Shown here: positions 10,601 to 22,200 of the stretch, piece after piece
How the letters are laid out: each line of letters starts with the position of its first letter
Numbering within the stretch: the stretch's first letter is position 1
NCBI RefSeq assembly: GCF_013426205.1
Contig: NC_089426.1
Location: 248,001 to 312,000 of the forward strand
Reading direction: 5' to 3'
Length of the DNA stretch: 64,000 nt
Origin: Metarhizium brunneum
Lineage: Eukaryota; Ascomycota; Sordariomycetes; Hypocreales; Clavicipitaceae
Position numbers and translations under genes: made by a program
Notes under the pieces: generated by a model
What the model was told of the DNA's origin: nothing
Database searches by the model: none
Seen by the model: the letters and a program-made list of their open reading frames with translations, nothing else

Positions 10601-13165
10601 CTAATCAAGGCGGAAAACATCGATTTAAACTCCGAGTACTCCCCCAATCCGCTACTTTATGCGGCAGGAAAAGGGCACGTGGGAGTAGTTGAGCTCCTGC
10701 TTGATGCTGACATGAAGGGTATCGAGCCAGATAAGGCGGATCCTGTATCGGAAAGAAGACCATTGTCGTGTGCTGCGGAGCGGGGACACACCAAAGTTGT
10801 CGAGTTGCTACTCGCCACAGGAAAGCTAGACATCAACTCGGGGGATGGGTATACTAAAAGGTCACCACTCTCATGGGCAGCGGCAGACAGCTCGGCAAAG
10901 GACGTGTTGGAGTTGCTGCTAACACAGGACGGCATCAAGCCATATGCCACCGACCGTGAAGGCCGGACGCCGCTGTCGCACGCCGCGGAACGTGGAAACG
11001 TCTCAGCAGTGAGGGCACTGCTATCGAAGGGCAATTTTGACGGGATGGATGTCAATGGCCGGACGCCACTAACATACGCAGTGAAGAATGGCCAGTATAC
11101 AATCGCAAAATTACTACTGGAAGAACCTAGTGTTAATCCAGATTCGAGAGATAAGGATGACCGGACACCGCTGTCGTACGCAGCCCAAGGGGGACAAGAA
11201 CAAATAGTAAACATATTACTGGCAAAGGCTAACGTCGATCCAGAGAGCAGAGATAAGGATGGCCGGACGCCGTTGTCGCACGCAGCAAAATGGGGGCACG
11301 AAAAAATAATAAACATATTACTAGCAAAAGATGACGTTGATGCCGACTCGAGCGATTATTACGGCCAAACACCGCTGTCGCACGCGGTTGAAGCTGGACA
11401 AGACAAAGTAGTAGCCATGTTACTGGCAAGAAATGACGTTAGGCTAAATTCAGAACATGACAATGGCCAAACACCACTATCAATCGCGGCGAGATTTGGA
11501 AACGAAAGAATAGTAACGATGTTGCTGTCAAGAAGTGGCGTTGATCCGGACTCAAGAGATAGACATGGCTGGACGCCGCTATCGTACGCAGCACAACGTG
11601 GACGAGAAGAAATAGTAATCCAATTACTGGCAAACGATGGAGTTGACCCGAACTCAAGGGACGATACAGGTCGAACGCCACTGTCATGGGCGGCGGGAAA
11701 TGGCATGGATGCCGTGGTTCAACTGCTCCTATCCACGAGCCGCGTCCACGCCGATATTCCAGATTCTGATGGTCGAACGCCGCTGTCTTGGGCAGCCGGG
11801 TCCGGTCACGCCCAGTCATTCAAGCTTTTACTCGCCAATAAATCTGTTGACGCTTGCTCTCTGGATATGAGTGGCCGTAGCGCTTTTTCGTGGGTTGCCA
11901 AAGGGCAATACAGGAACGTTACCAACACACGGCTGAGTGGGGAGTATGTTCGTGTGAATACCTTGACAAAACAAGGCAAAGAAATAGCAGAAATACTACT
12001 CGCAACGCATGGCATCGAATCCAATCTTTGGGCCACGAGCAGCGAGATGCCATCTAACGACACTTGCCGCGCAGAAAATTGGCATGAGTTGGTGGTGAGG
12101 CTACTCCTCACCGAGGATGGCGCCTTCTGCAGCCAGGAAAGAGATCAGACGCAGCATGCTACCGTGGAACAGGATTGGCGCCGGACAATGACGGCACTCT
12201 ATCTCGAGAGGGGTGCCATTGATCCCAACTTTTCAGACGATGATGGCCGCACACTGTTGTGGTGGGCGGCGCAAGAAGGATTCCAGGACGTGGTACAGCT
12301 TTTGGTCGCCCAAGGCAATGTTGATGCACATGCCTCGGACTGGAGGGGGCGGACACCGCTACACCGTGCCTCGGAAAGGGGGCATGAGGGAGTTGTAAAA
12401 CTGCTGCTTGCAAACGACAAGGTGGATGTGAATTCTTGGGACTCGGGTGGTCAAACACCGCTATCGCGTGCAGCTAAACACGGACATGTCACGGTGGTCA
12501 AACTACTTCTTGCTCAGAGAGGCCTAAAACCTGCCTGGATGCAAAATAGAGGCGAAGTTCCACTTGTTGTTGCAGCAGCCGAGGGACACGAGGGGAGTGT
12601 ACGGCTTTTGCTTAACGAGAGTAGCGCACATCTCAATGTTATGAGCTTATACGGCGCCACTCTGTTATCCGAGGCAGCACGTAAAGGGCATCATGAGATT
12701 GTCAAGCTTCTCCTGGCAAAAAATGGGGTGGCAAGTGACTCGGAGGATTACTCGAAGCCGCTCATCGGTGCAGCAAGCAACGGACACGCACAAGTCGTCA
12801 GGCTTCTTCTGGACAAGGAGGCAGAGAGACCTGGCGATAAGCAGACCAACATGGCAGACTTACTATGGGAGTCGGCGAGTGGAGGACACACGGCCGTCGT
12901 GGAGCTTCTCCTCGCCAAAGACGGCGTTGATCTCGACGCTCAGAACAGTCAAGGTGAAACTGCTTTACATGTCGCAGCGCTAAATGGGCACTCGGAAGTG
13001 GTAAAGCTCCTCCTCGCCAGAGATGGGTTGAAAATTAATCTCAAGGACGAGGAGGGTCGGACGCCGCTGACATGCGCGATTGCTGAACGTTATGAAGAGG
13101 TTGTCGAGTTGCTGTGGACTGCCGAGTGCCAAACTGGAATCTACTCTGAAGAAAGTAGCACTTGA
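7613..13165 (+). CDS. NOD-like receptor: PNP_UDP - NACHT - ankyrin repeats
   Basis: Three exons, 7613-8588, 8655-9453 and 9505-13165 (introns of 66 and 51 bp), encode 1811 aa. Residues about 1-325 are a purine-nucleoside-phosphorylase/UDP-phosphorylase-like domain ([41 protein letters not shown]). Then comes a NACHT NTPase with Walker A GIPGAGKTT (Lys about 403) and Walker B LFLVVDALDEC (about 498). DGRFLLAQLYL follows across intron 2. From about residue 837 to the end there are some 25 ankyrin repeats, many with the signature GRTPLSxAAxxGH. Fungal NLRs of this plan are cytosolic sensors in heterospecific recognition or incompatibility: the repeats sense, and NACHT oligomerises. The start ATG at 7613 is preferred over the upstream non-ATG frame. 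Whether it relates to the adjacent cluster is unknown. Confidence 0.92.
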
Positions 13166-14450
13166 GGAAATGCGCGTGTTTAGGAGAAGAACGGCGTCAA
13201 CAGGCGAACGAGTCCAGGGGCGAATCTAGCATTGCAGTGGACGCAGCTAGTTAACTTGGTTTAATGGATGCGGTGGTATGGGAATGTTGGCTTTATATGA
13301 ATACTATGATAATACGGATCTACGACTAGGCATTAAAACTTATTTCCTAACCCTCGGATCGAATGATAACACCAAAACTTCGTACGAGTACTTGCCTAGA
13401 CTCGTTAATAGTAGGTGGTAACTGAGCGAGTTGTTGGGCGACTTTGTTGCTTTGGAGGAACAGCAGAAAACTTGTACCATGGCAGGCCTAGATGCTCGTG
13501 TATTCGTCTCAGCTGCGGGAATGGGCAGGCATCAATTACTGGAAGGGGCCGATTGGGCGAGCACACCATAACTGAACAATGGTTTCACGAGGCGATGGAC
13601 AATTGGAGCCGGAAATGCCACGTCCCTCGGCGAATGCGTCCGATGGGCTCAGAGTGTAGGACCATGAATGGAAATTGGCAGACACTGAATGTGGCTATGC
13701 TGCATGACCCGGCCGATTGGGTTCACCGATATCAGACCATGTATAAGCCGCTTATCTTGAGCCTATAGTAGACGGAATAAAGCACCGAATTTATTACGGT
13801 GGAGGCTACCGAGCGCAGTCTATGAATTGTCAAAGACATAGCGCATATCATTGCGAGTACAAGACCAGCCACGGCGTGTGTCAAGTCTTCAAAGCAAAGC
13901 CATGTCGGTTTGAAACGAAAAGTCCCAAGTCCAAATAAGGATGCCAGTTCAACGGGCAGGTTGGTGCAGAGTTGCATCAATACCACCTGTACTCGTGGTT
14001 ACCCCATGGCTTGGCTCCAACGGACAGGCCACGAAATCCAGGATAAGCTTAACTGGGAGCTCCACGTAGACGAACATATCCAGTTCTATGCAGGGGCCAG
14101 AACAAAACATTGCACCGGTGCCAGAAGTTGTCGGCGACTTATGTGTGGAGATGGCGGCAACACGGCACCCAAGTCAGCCGTTCCATGCTCTCGCCTGGCT
14201 TGCAATAACTGGTAGAAAAATCTTAGCAACTCATTGAACCAAGACACTACGTCTTACACAACGGCCGGGGGCCCAATCAATCCGGTACATTGCGGCTGGG
14301 TTGCCCAAAGGCCAACTGAGCATGTGGATGTGGAGAGTTCAGACTTTAAATGGGAATTACTGCACTTGATAACAGAAGGAGACGGGGAAACTTAGCCTAC
14401 GGCAGAGTTTTCTTATTTCCTCCATTATTATTTGTCAGGAATTGTTTGCA
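13166..14450. other. Intergenic / FUS4 promoter region
   Basis: No protein-coding signal recognised. It contains the left-most exact copy of the cluster motif at 14131-14140. Confidence 0.55.
14131..14140 (+). promoter_or_regulatory. Cluster motif TCGGCGACTT upstream of FUS4
   Basis: Exact match, 310 bp before the FUS4 ATG. The context AAGTTGTCGGCGACTT is almost palindromic. Confidence 0.6.
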
Positions 14451-15764
14451 ATGCACCTTCTTAGCCATTTAGCCATCCTGCAGGCTTACGTTTGCGTATG
14501 CTTTGCCGCAGCGTGCCCATCTCGGACCAACAATACGGCAACATCACGTAAAGACGTCGTCGCCGTCCCTGCCGTTTGGAATGGCTTTGGGTACCTTTTC
14601 AATATCTCCGTTGGAACTCCCCCGCAGCCGTTGACCGTCCTTAGCGATTGGACATGGATCTCTCTGTTTGTGCGGTCTGGACGATGCATGAACCAGTGGA
14701 ACATCCCAATGTGCATTGGAAACAATGGTCAGGCCTTCTTCAACGAAAGGAAGTCTAGTACCTTTTATAACAGGTCCTTACCGCAACTCAAATGGGACAT
14801 TACGGCATTCGCCCCAGACTTTACCGTGGATTACGCATCCGACACGGTTTGTGTGAGCAACATTTGCACGACCAACACTACTCTTCAAGTATCCGACCTC
14901 CCGTACGGGGGTGCTGTCATTCCCAAGGTCCCGTTTGGAGGCATCTATGGCATGGCTCCGGTGACGCCAGACGTTGCTGAATCGTTTTACACACAAAACT
15001 ACCAAGCTTGGAAGGCAGGTGTATTCGGGCCCAAAGTTGGCTGGCATTCTTGCGCCTCTCTGTCGTCTAGAAAATCGTGCCTTGGCGGGGAAGCCAAATT
15101 CGTGCTTGGAGGCACAGATCAAGCCATGTATGACGCGTCCAGAATGCAGGTTTATAACATTCAGAACCCTTCATGGCTCTCGGAGGCGTTCTACCCGTAT
15201 AATCCACCGAAAAGCAACTACTGGAGCACCGCCCTTACGGGAGTTTGGATCTCAGGCGAAAAAGAGTCTACCAACTTTGTTTACAATTTCTCAGGCTCAA
15301 ACAATGTTTCCATGCAAACTCTGGCACTGTTAGATGAGGGCTCAGAAGGCCTGGGTGCACCATTGTCGCTGAATGCGTATAAGTGGTTGGTAAAACAAGT
15401 CAACGGCACGCTGGCCAGCAATGCCACAGTCAAAGCTATCATGGCACAAGGGTCCTCGGGCTACAACGGAGCAAGCCAAGACTGGTATACGGTTCCATGT
15501 AACAGTACAGGCAGTCGCCCGACATTGTTCTATGAGCTAGATGGACGGCAGAATTACACAATCCCGGAATCTGACTACATCATCAGACTCGAGTCCGCGG
15601 CGACTCCGGTGTGCTACCTCAATGTAAATGTTTGGAAGTATGGACGAACTAGTTCGGGGGACTCAAAAGTCCTCCTGCTGGGAGGTGCGTTTCTCAAACG
15701 ACTCTATGTCCAGCTAGACTTCGAGAATCTCGCATTTGGGCTTGCTCCCCTCAAGAAGCATTAG
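14451..15764 (+). CDS. FUS4: Peptidase A1 (pepsin-like) family protein, FUS4-like
   Basis: Single exon, 437 aa from the ATG at 14451; the frame opens 9 bp earlier only with a TTG. A hydrophobic N-terminus ending in AAACPS is a signal peptide, and there are many N-glycosylation sequons, so it should be secreted or vacuolar. The fold is recognisable: YLFNISVGTPPQP before the first active-site strand, YGMAPVTP in the middle, and an LLLGGAFLKRLYVQLDFE C-terminal strand. Both active-site motifs are altered: DWT replaces DTG near the N-terminus and DEG replaces D(T/S)G in LLDEGSEG, although both aspartates remain. The family and position match FUS4 of the Fusarium fusarin cluster, which is reported dispensable for fusarin C. 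Proteolysis, a structural role or a transport role are all open. Confidence 0.85.
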   Translation: MHLLSHLAILQAYVCVCFAAACPSRTNNTATSRKDVVAVPAVWNGFGYLFNISVGTPPQPLTVLSDWTWISLFVRSGRCMNQWNIPMCIGNNGQAFFNERKSSTFYNRSLPQLKWDITAFAPDFTVDYASDTVCVSNICTTNTTLQVSDLPYGGAVIPKVPFGGIYGMAPVTPDVAESFYTQNYQAWKAGVFGPKVGWHSCASLSSRKSCLGGEAKFVLGGTDQAMYDASRMQVYNIQNPSWLSEAFYPYNPPKSNYWSTALTGVWISGEKESTNFVYNFSGSNNVSMQTLALLDEGSEGLGAPLSLNAYKWLVKQVNGTLASNATVKAIMAQGSSGYNGASQDWYTVPCNSTGSRPTLFYELDGRQNYTIPESDYIIRLESAATPVCYLNVNVWKYGRTSSGDSKVLLLGGAFLKRLYVQLDFENLAFGLAPLKKH

Positions 15765-16338
15765 GTTTCAGGATATCAAGCCCGCGGGTGATCAACTGGC
15801 AAAAGTAGGATCGTTTATTCGATTTTTCCAGTTTTTCTTTTGTATTTGTAGTGTTTGAAGTAGTGCACAAAAGATTATATCTCGAAACCTTAAACATTTC
15901 TATAAGTCGGCCACGCGATGCTATTGGAAAGGCTCTGTTCAATCTGCTGTTTATACCGTTGATGATGAAATGCTATATATGTTCCGGAGAATCTCAGACG
16001 AGTACTGAAGAAAAGAAAATGAGTCCATATGTAGTAGGAGTAATCAACTTAGCTAATTTGACAACTGTCAACTGGGCCCAGAGAACAAACCTTAAACTCC
16101 AGCTCCGTTTACTACTCGTCGGTGCATCCGTTCTTGGTTCATCACTATCTCTACGTACATATGTACTCTCTTAGGTAAATAGGGCTATTGATTCCCCTCA
16201 CGGCCAGGAGGCTCATTGAAGTCTCGTTTGACGACTCAAGCTCAACGACTAAGTGATAGAAACTATATATGACATCATCCGTCTACCCTTTGCAATCCAC
16301 ATTCAGACCTTTAGAGTCTCAAATGCGTATATCGCCGC
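15765..16338. other. Intergenic between convergent FUS4 and FUS3
   Basis: AT-rich 3' ends of two convergent genes; no coding signal seen. Confidence 0.6.
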
Positions 16339-17077
16339 TCAACAGGTTAGCCCAGTACGCCTGGCCGTAATCAAGTTTGGTGGTCCAAAGACGGATTCCA
16401 TGTCAGTCGTACCGATAACCCGCAAATACCAGGTCGTCGTCTTGGGGAACTCTTTGCGCATTGGCTCATCGATGATGTGCATAAACGCCCACACAAGAGC
16501 CGACGCAGCCGTCAAGTCAGCCAGGGTCAGTTGCGGACCAACCAACCACTCCTTATTCTTCAAATGACCTTCCAGAATACTCAGACTACGCTCGAGTTTA
16601 TCGAGAGCCTTGCACTCCGTACTTTCTTCAAATGGGCACATGCCAACTCTCCACATCACAAGCTCGAGTACGGCTTGGTAGATCTCTCCTTCTGTAAAGC
16701 TCACCCACTGTTGAATCTGTGCGGATGTCGCTGCATCGGAGCCAGGTAGCTGGGAAGAAAACGGTCCGGAAGCAGCAACGTATCGCGCGATAGCGTCCGA
16801 TTCAAAAAGGCATAGACCGTCCACGCCCTCGAAGGCAGGGACTTTACCCAAAGGGAATTTCTCCAAAAACTCGGCGGATTTGTTCGTTACCATGTGCTGG
16901 TAGTCTGCGACCTCAATGTCAAGATTGTTCAACTTGGCAGCTGCCATGATCTAGATCCCGTGGTTAATTCATCGCTGTGTCAAATTTGGCTGACATGGCT
17001 TTGATGTGACTCAAAGAGCTGACCTTGAAAACTCGGCCATTTGGCATGAACGAGGAGATTTTTCCAAATGGCGCCAT
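16339..17077 (-). CDS. FUS3: EF1B-gamma/GST-like protein, FUS3-like
   Basis: Exons 17024-17077 and 16339-16950 around a 73-bp intron encode 221 aa. The first exon (18 codons, start ATG at 17077) supplies the beginning of the thioredoxin-like strand, and the splice gives VFKIMAAAKLNNLDIEV, typical of the N-terminal GST domain of elongation factor 1B-gamma. LGKVPAFEG and LFESDAIARYVA are the glutathione-site segments, and LTLADLTAASALVWAF is in the C-terminal helical domain. The EF1B-gamma C-terminal domain is absent, so this is not the translation factor itself. FUS3 of Fusarium is annotated the same way and is dispensable. A glutathione-based detoxification role is inference. The cluster motif lies about 105 bp upstream. 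Confidence 0.88.
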
Positions 17078-17182
17078 TATAACAAAGTGCTGAAGATTGT
17101 CCAAAACAGACTGTTCATTGGCCAAGACAAGTGCAAGTTCCGTGTGCCGGGGATGCATATATGCTCGCCAAGATGGTCTTGT

Positions 17183-17192
17183 TCGGCGACTT
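17183..17192 (+). promoter_or_regulatory. Cluster motif TCGGCGACTT upstream of FUS3
   Basis: Exact match about 105 bp upstream of the FUS3 start; followed by ACATTCGGG. Confidence 0.6.
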
Positions 17193-17550
17193 ACATTCGG
17201 GCCTGGGCCGAGAGACGTTCGTGTTCCCAATGGACTATCGAAAGACAATCTGACGCCTCTGCCCACAAATCCAATATATGTCTTTGCTAGGCCGGTTGTG
17301 GAGTCACAAAAATAAGACCCGTGTAAGCTTACAGAGTGTGTAGTATTCGGCATTACAGCCATGCGTCCATCATCTCCAGTTCAGCACTATTGTAAATCCA
17401 TGTAAATTTCGATGCGAGACTAGCGGTTTTATTTTGATCGGTCTTGAAAATGCATTAAAACCTATTCATTGAAAGAGCGAAAGAGCGCAAAAATATTTCT
17501 CTCCAGAGTCTTTAACTTGTAATATAGTAGACAACATCAATATACAGGAC

Positions 17551-18831
17551 CTACACCTTGTTGATCAAGTTCTCCCGCTCAATCCCAAACGTCTTGTCCA
17601 ACCAGGCAAACATTTCGTAGTGAACGAGTGCAAGAGCTCCTATTTTCGCTTGTAAACCACCTCCCTTGACCCCATTTCCAATCCAAAGTCGCTTTTGAGT
17701 GTCGCTGAGACAAGTCAATCCCTCCATAATCTTGTGTGCATTTTGATCTGGAGTGAAGTAGAAAGAGTCCGCCGCACCAGTAACAAGCGTCGGGCACTTT
17801 ATGTTGGATAAGACTGCGTTTTTTGTACTGTTTAGAGTAAACTTTTGCATGAATCTCAAGACATCGGCCGGAGTGTCGACGCCGTACACCCACTTGCTGT
17901 GCCCAAATTCCCAGGCCAGTTGGAAATTCACCCTTTCAAGACACCCAATGACCCAATTGACGAATTTGTCACTCAGCCAGCCGCTCAGCCAGCCATTGAT
18001 AAACCAAGCCGGCATACGGCTCTTCGTAATGTCAAACAAGTCGAAGGGGCCGTCCACCGTAATGCAGGCCTTAATCCGGGCATCTGTTGCAGCCCGTAGA
18101 GACAGATATCCGCCTAGAGAAGCTCCAAAGACAGAGAGCCGATCCAGGTCCAAGTCATACTCTGACGACAACTTGTCAACCACAAAGTCCAAGACCTGTC
18201 CTGTGACATGCTCCCAGTCTGGTCGGAGGTACAGCTTCTTTTCGCGGAGAGCTCGACCTTGGCCTGGGCCGTCAAAGGTCAGAACAGCATACCCGCGCGG
18301 CAATGCACCAGCGGCGCCGTAAAAGTACAACTCTTCCTGGGTAGAGTCGAAGCCACCTGTTTGGACAACCAATGGCAACTTTTGGGTGACTCTGTGTTTT
18401 GTTGAAGGAAGATACAGCCTCCCCGGGAGAGTCTTGTCATTGTCGTACGGAATCTCTACCTCTCGAACCTCCGCGTCAAGCAGCACCCAGCCTTTATTGA
18501 AAGCCTCGACACTCGCCCGAGACGCAACGAGAATTCGAGGGTCGTTTGGCGTGCAATGAAGCAAGAATTCACTGGCGCGGAAGTAATTGGCAGATCGGAT
18601 GTATGCCCAACTCGCTGCTGTCTTGTCGCCCGTCTTTGCTGCGTCCTCAGCCTGGGAAAGTACTTCCTGTCCTATATCCCACCAGGCTTGATACCAGGTT
18701 TCCGGGTCGCCGTCCTTGATCCTAGACGCTGTTTCGAGACATTCGCCAACTTCGGCCCCGTAGTATGGGACGGTTCCGAGAAGGCGAAGGAACTCAAAGT
18801 TGAAGAAGGTGGAAGGGAAGACTTGACGCAT
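17551..18831 (-). CDS. FUS2: Alpha/beta hydrolase, pyrrolidone-ring-forming, FUS2-like
   Basis: Single exon, 426 aa, with the ATG at 18831; the frame opens at 18840 only with a [22 protein letters not shown] is the characteristic N-terminus of the DUF1100 / pseudooxynicotine-hydrolase-like alpha/beta hydrolases found beside PKS-NRPS genes. The oxyanion region is [14 protein letters not shown] and the nucleophile elbow is [10 protein letters not shown] (Ser). The acid is likely in [11 protein letters not shown] and the His near the C-terminus. In the Fusarium pathway FUS2 closes the 2-pyrrolidone ring of the released prefusarin. It is divergently transcribed from FUS1 and shares a 410-bp promoter that contains an exact cluster motif. 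Confidence 0.9.
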   Translation of the reverse strand: MRQVFPSTFFNFEFLRLLGTVPYYGAEVGECLETASRIKDGDPETWYQAWWDIGQEVLSQAEDAAKTGDKTAASWAYIRSANYFRASEFLLHCTPNDPRILVASRASVEAFNKGWVLLDAEVREVEIPYDNDKTLPGRLYLPSTKHRVTQKLPLVVQTGGFDSTQEELYFYGAAGALPRGYAVLTFDGPGQGRALREKKLYLRPDWEHVTGQVLDFVVDKLSSEYDLDLDRLSVFGASLGGYLSLRAATDARIKACITVDGPFDLFDITKSRMPAWFINGWLSGWLSDKFVNWVIGCLERVNFQLAWEFGHSKWVYGVDTPADVLRFMQKFTLNSTKNAVLSNIKCPTLVTGAADSFYFTPDQNAHKIMEGLTCLSDTQKRLWIGNGVKGGGLQAKIGALALVHYEMFAWLDKTFGIERENLINKV

Positions 18832-19241
18832 TTGGACCACACGTGCGCAATCTAATGGATTAGAAGAAAAGTAGGAGAACGAGGCGTCAAGGTCTTGCTG
18901 AATGTGTATCCTATAACTCTTCTTTCTCTTTACGGAGTTTACATGAACTATCCAGGAGTTGTGTGCACCGGGGGCACTTTGAGTCTTTCGGCGACTTTCC
19001 GACTTTCGGCGTGATACGACAACACCGATAGATCATGGTTACTTGACGTTAGATTCTAGAAACGCCAATTTATAGTTACTCCCGTGCTTCCCTTGTCGCG
19101 ATCATGATGTATTACTCAATAGGTCATTCGTCCACGACAAGCAGGTAGCTCAACCACTTTCCACCTATTACACATCACTCGTTTACACCTTACCACCCCT
19201 CTTGCATATGAATACTTCTTTTCAATACAACCTTTGTCAAA
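18832..19241. promoter_or_regulatory. FUS2/FUS1 divergent promoter
   Basis: 410 bp between divergent start codons. It holds the exact motif TCGGCGACTT at 18988-18997 and a partial second copy (TTTCGGCGTGA) about 18 bp later. The tandem arrangement could give cooperative binding. Confidence 0.6.
18988..18997 (+). promoter_or_regulatory. Cluster motif TCGGCGACTT between FUS2 and FUS1
   Basis: Exact match, 157 bp from the FUS2 start and 245 bp from the FUS1 start. A related TTTCGGCG sits at about 19004-19011. Confidence 0.65.
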
Positions 19242-22200
19242 ATGTCACAAAATAGCCTTGTCCGGGAACCAATAGCGGTGGTTGGTGTTGCCTGCCGCTT
19301 CCCAGGGGAAGCAACCAGCCCATCAAAACTCTGGGACCTGGTTTGCGAGAAGAGAGACGTCCAGAAGCCCATATCATCAGATAGATTCAATTCTGATGCA
19401 TTCTACAACAGTAATGGAGAAGCTAGTGGCTGCACGGACGTGAAAAGGGCTTATCTGCTCTCCGAGGATATACGGCTATTCGACGCCTCTTTCTTCAGAA
19501 CCAATGCACTGGAGGCAGAGGCTATGGATCCACAACAGAGGTTGTTGCTTGAGACGGTGTATGAAGCCATTGAGTCGGCCGGACTTCCGTTGGAAGATCT
19601 CAAGGGGTCGGATACGGCCGTGTATGTCGGCAGCATGACGGGCGACTATCACGAGATGCTTCTGCGTGACCCGCAGGACATGCCCAAATACATGGCAACG
19701 GGAACGGCTCGAAGCATACTATCAAATCGGTTGTCCTACTTCTTCGACTGGAAAGGTCCCTCTATGACGATTGACACAGCGTGCTCATCAAGTCTGGTTG
19801 CTGTTCATGAAGCAGTCACAGCCTTGCGACTGGGTGTATCGACAATAGCTTGTGCCGCTGGAGCCAACTTGATACTTGGCCCTGAGATGATGATATCCGA
19901 GTCTAATCTGCATATGCTGTCTCCAACAGGACGTAGCAGAATGTGGGATGCTTCAGCAAACGGCTACGGCCGAGGTGAAGGAACTGCCGCAGTCATAATG
20001 AAGACGCTGTCGCAGGCGTTGAAGGATGGGGATTACATCCATGGAATCATCAGAGAAACCGGAGTCAATTCAGACGGTCACACGAATGGCATCACGTTGC
20101 CTAGCTCAGAATCACAAACGGCTTTGATAAGACAGACGTACAAGGCGGCCGGTATTGATCTCGCATTGGAGCGGTGCCAGTTTTTCGAGGCTCATGGAAC
20201 CGGAACGCCAGCTGGCGATCCGATCGAAGCTCGCGCTATATACGAAGCCTTTTTCAACGGTGAGGGGTCCACCTGCGATACTGCAGGCAATATATATGTC
20301 GGATCTGTCAAGAGTACAATCGGACATTTGGAGGGTTGTGCCGGTCTGGCTGGGCTCATCAAGGCCATGGAGGCTGTGCGAAGGGGGACTATTCCACCCA
20401 ACATGGGTTTCCAGAGACTGAATCCCAAAATTGAACGTTTCTCGAAAAATTTGATTGTTCCCACCGAAGCTCTCCCATGGCCCGAGTTGCCAGAGGGGAC
20501 ACCGCGTCGAGCCAGCGTCAACTCTTTTGGCTTTGGAGGAACAAACGCACACGCCATCATCGAAAACTTTGAGACAGCTCAACATGTTCAATCTCCTCGT
20601 GATATTATCGTCACCCCTGTTGTTCTGTCGGCCAACTCGGAAAAATCCCTCCGAGAACAGGCTATTCAGCTCAATGCCGCCATGCAACTGGCGGATGAGA
20701 GTCGCCTGCGCGACATCATGTACACGTTATCCAACAGACGATCACAGCTACCATTAAGGACATTCTTTGTAGGAAACTCGGCTGAAGAAGTCAAGAAGAG
20801 CGCCAACGATGCCCTAGCGGAGGATGGTACGTTTACAGTACACAAGGATGAGAAGCCCTCCCATCAGCCCAGCAGAATACTTGGAGTCTTCACCGGACAG
20901 GGTGCGCAGTGGCCAACAATGGGCCGTGAAATCCTGAAAGAGTCCAAGTTTGCTCAGAAAGTTGTCAAGACACTGGAGCAATCGCTGGCAAGTCTCCCAG
21001 AGCCTCCTACATGGACGCTCTCGGAGCAAATATTTGCTGATGCTGCTGCATCTCGCCTTAGCGAGGCAGAAGTATCACAACCCCTATGCACTGCCGTGCA
21101 GTTGATGCTGGTAGAGATGCTTCGATCCGCCGGGATTCAATTCAGCTGCGTTATTGGACACTCATCAGGCGAGATTGCGGCCGCGTACTGTGCTGGATTC
21201 CTTTCCGCCGAGGATGCCATTCGTGTGGCGTACTACCGCGGTGTTTGTGCAAAGCTTGCAGAGGGCAGCAATGGCAAATCCGGCGCCATGATGGCAATTG
21301 GACTGTCTTATGAAGAAGCTCTGCAGTTTTGCAACAATGAGTTTAGTTCCAGACTTGATGTCGCGGCTAGCAATGCGCCAGCCAGCACGACCATCTCGGG
21401 AGACGAGGATGCCATCCAGGAAGCCAAGGCTCTCTTGGACCAGAGGAACGTATTCGCCCGTGTGTTAAAGGTCGACACAGCCTACCATTCTCACCACATG
21501 CTTCCTTGTGCTGGTCCCTACTCAAGTCTACTGAAAGAGTGCGGCGTCCGGACCTTGTCGGGTAACCCTGCTTGCGAATGGTATTCGAGCGTTGTTTGCG
21601 AACGTATCGACGGCGCTAGGCATGACGGGATTCTAGGAGCCGAGTATTGGAGAGACAATATGGTCAATGCGGTCAAGTTTTCTTCTGCGGCTGAGTTGGC
21701 GATGCAAAGCGGTGAACACTTTGATGTGGTATTGGAAGTCGGACCTCATCCTGCGCTCAAGGGGCCTTTTGAGCAAACTGCCAAACAAGTATCCGACTCT
21801 ACACCACCATATCAGGCAACCTTGATGCGAAATATCCATGATATTGATGCCCTGAGCAAAACTATGGGATTTCTCTGGTCCAGATTAGGCAAATCTGCGG
21901 TTGACTTTTCGGCATATGCAGCCTGCTTCGATGTGTTGCCTGGACGAATGGCGGACAACATGCCTACATATCCCTGGGATCACGGACAATCGTTCTGGAA
22001 GGAGTCAAGGAAGTCGGCCAACTTTCGACTTCGTACCCATCCTCCTCACCCGCTTCTTGGTGTCCGCTCTTCTGAAGATATGGGCCCCGAAATGAGATGG
22101 CTCAACATCTTACGCTTGAACGAGATTCCTTGGCTCGAGGGGCACAAGGTCCAGGGCCAGGTCATCTATCCGGCTGCTGCGTACCTCGTCATGGCGATGG

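Noticed and set aside
10657..11316. 219-residue antisense frame in the ankyrin region
   Set aside because: Its periodicity mirrors the sense ankyrin repeats; low-complexity and no independent motif.
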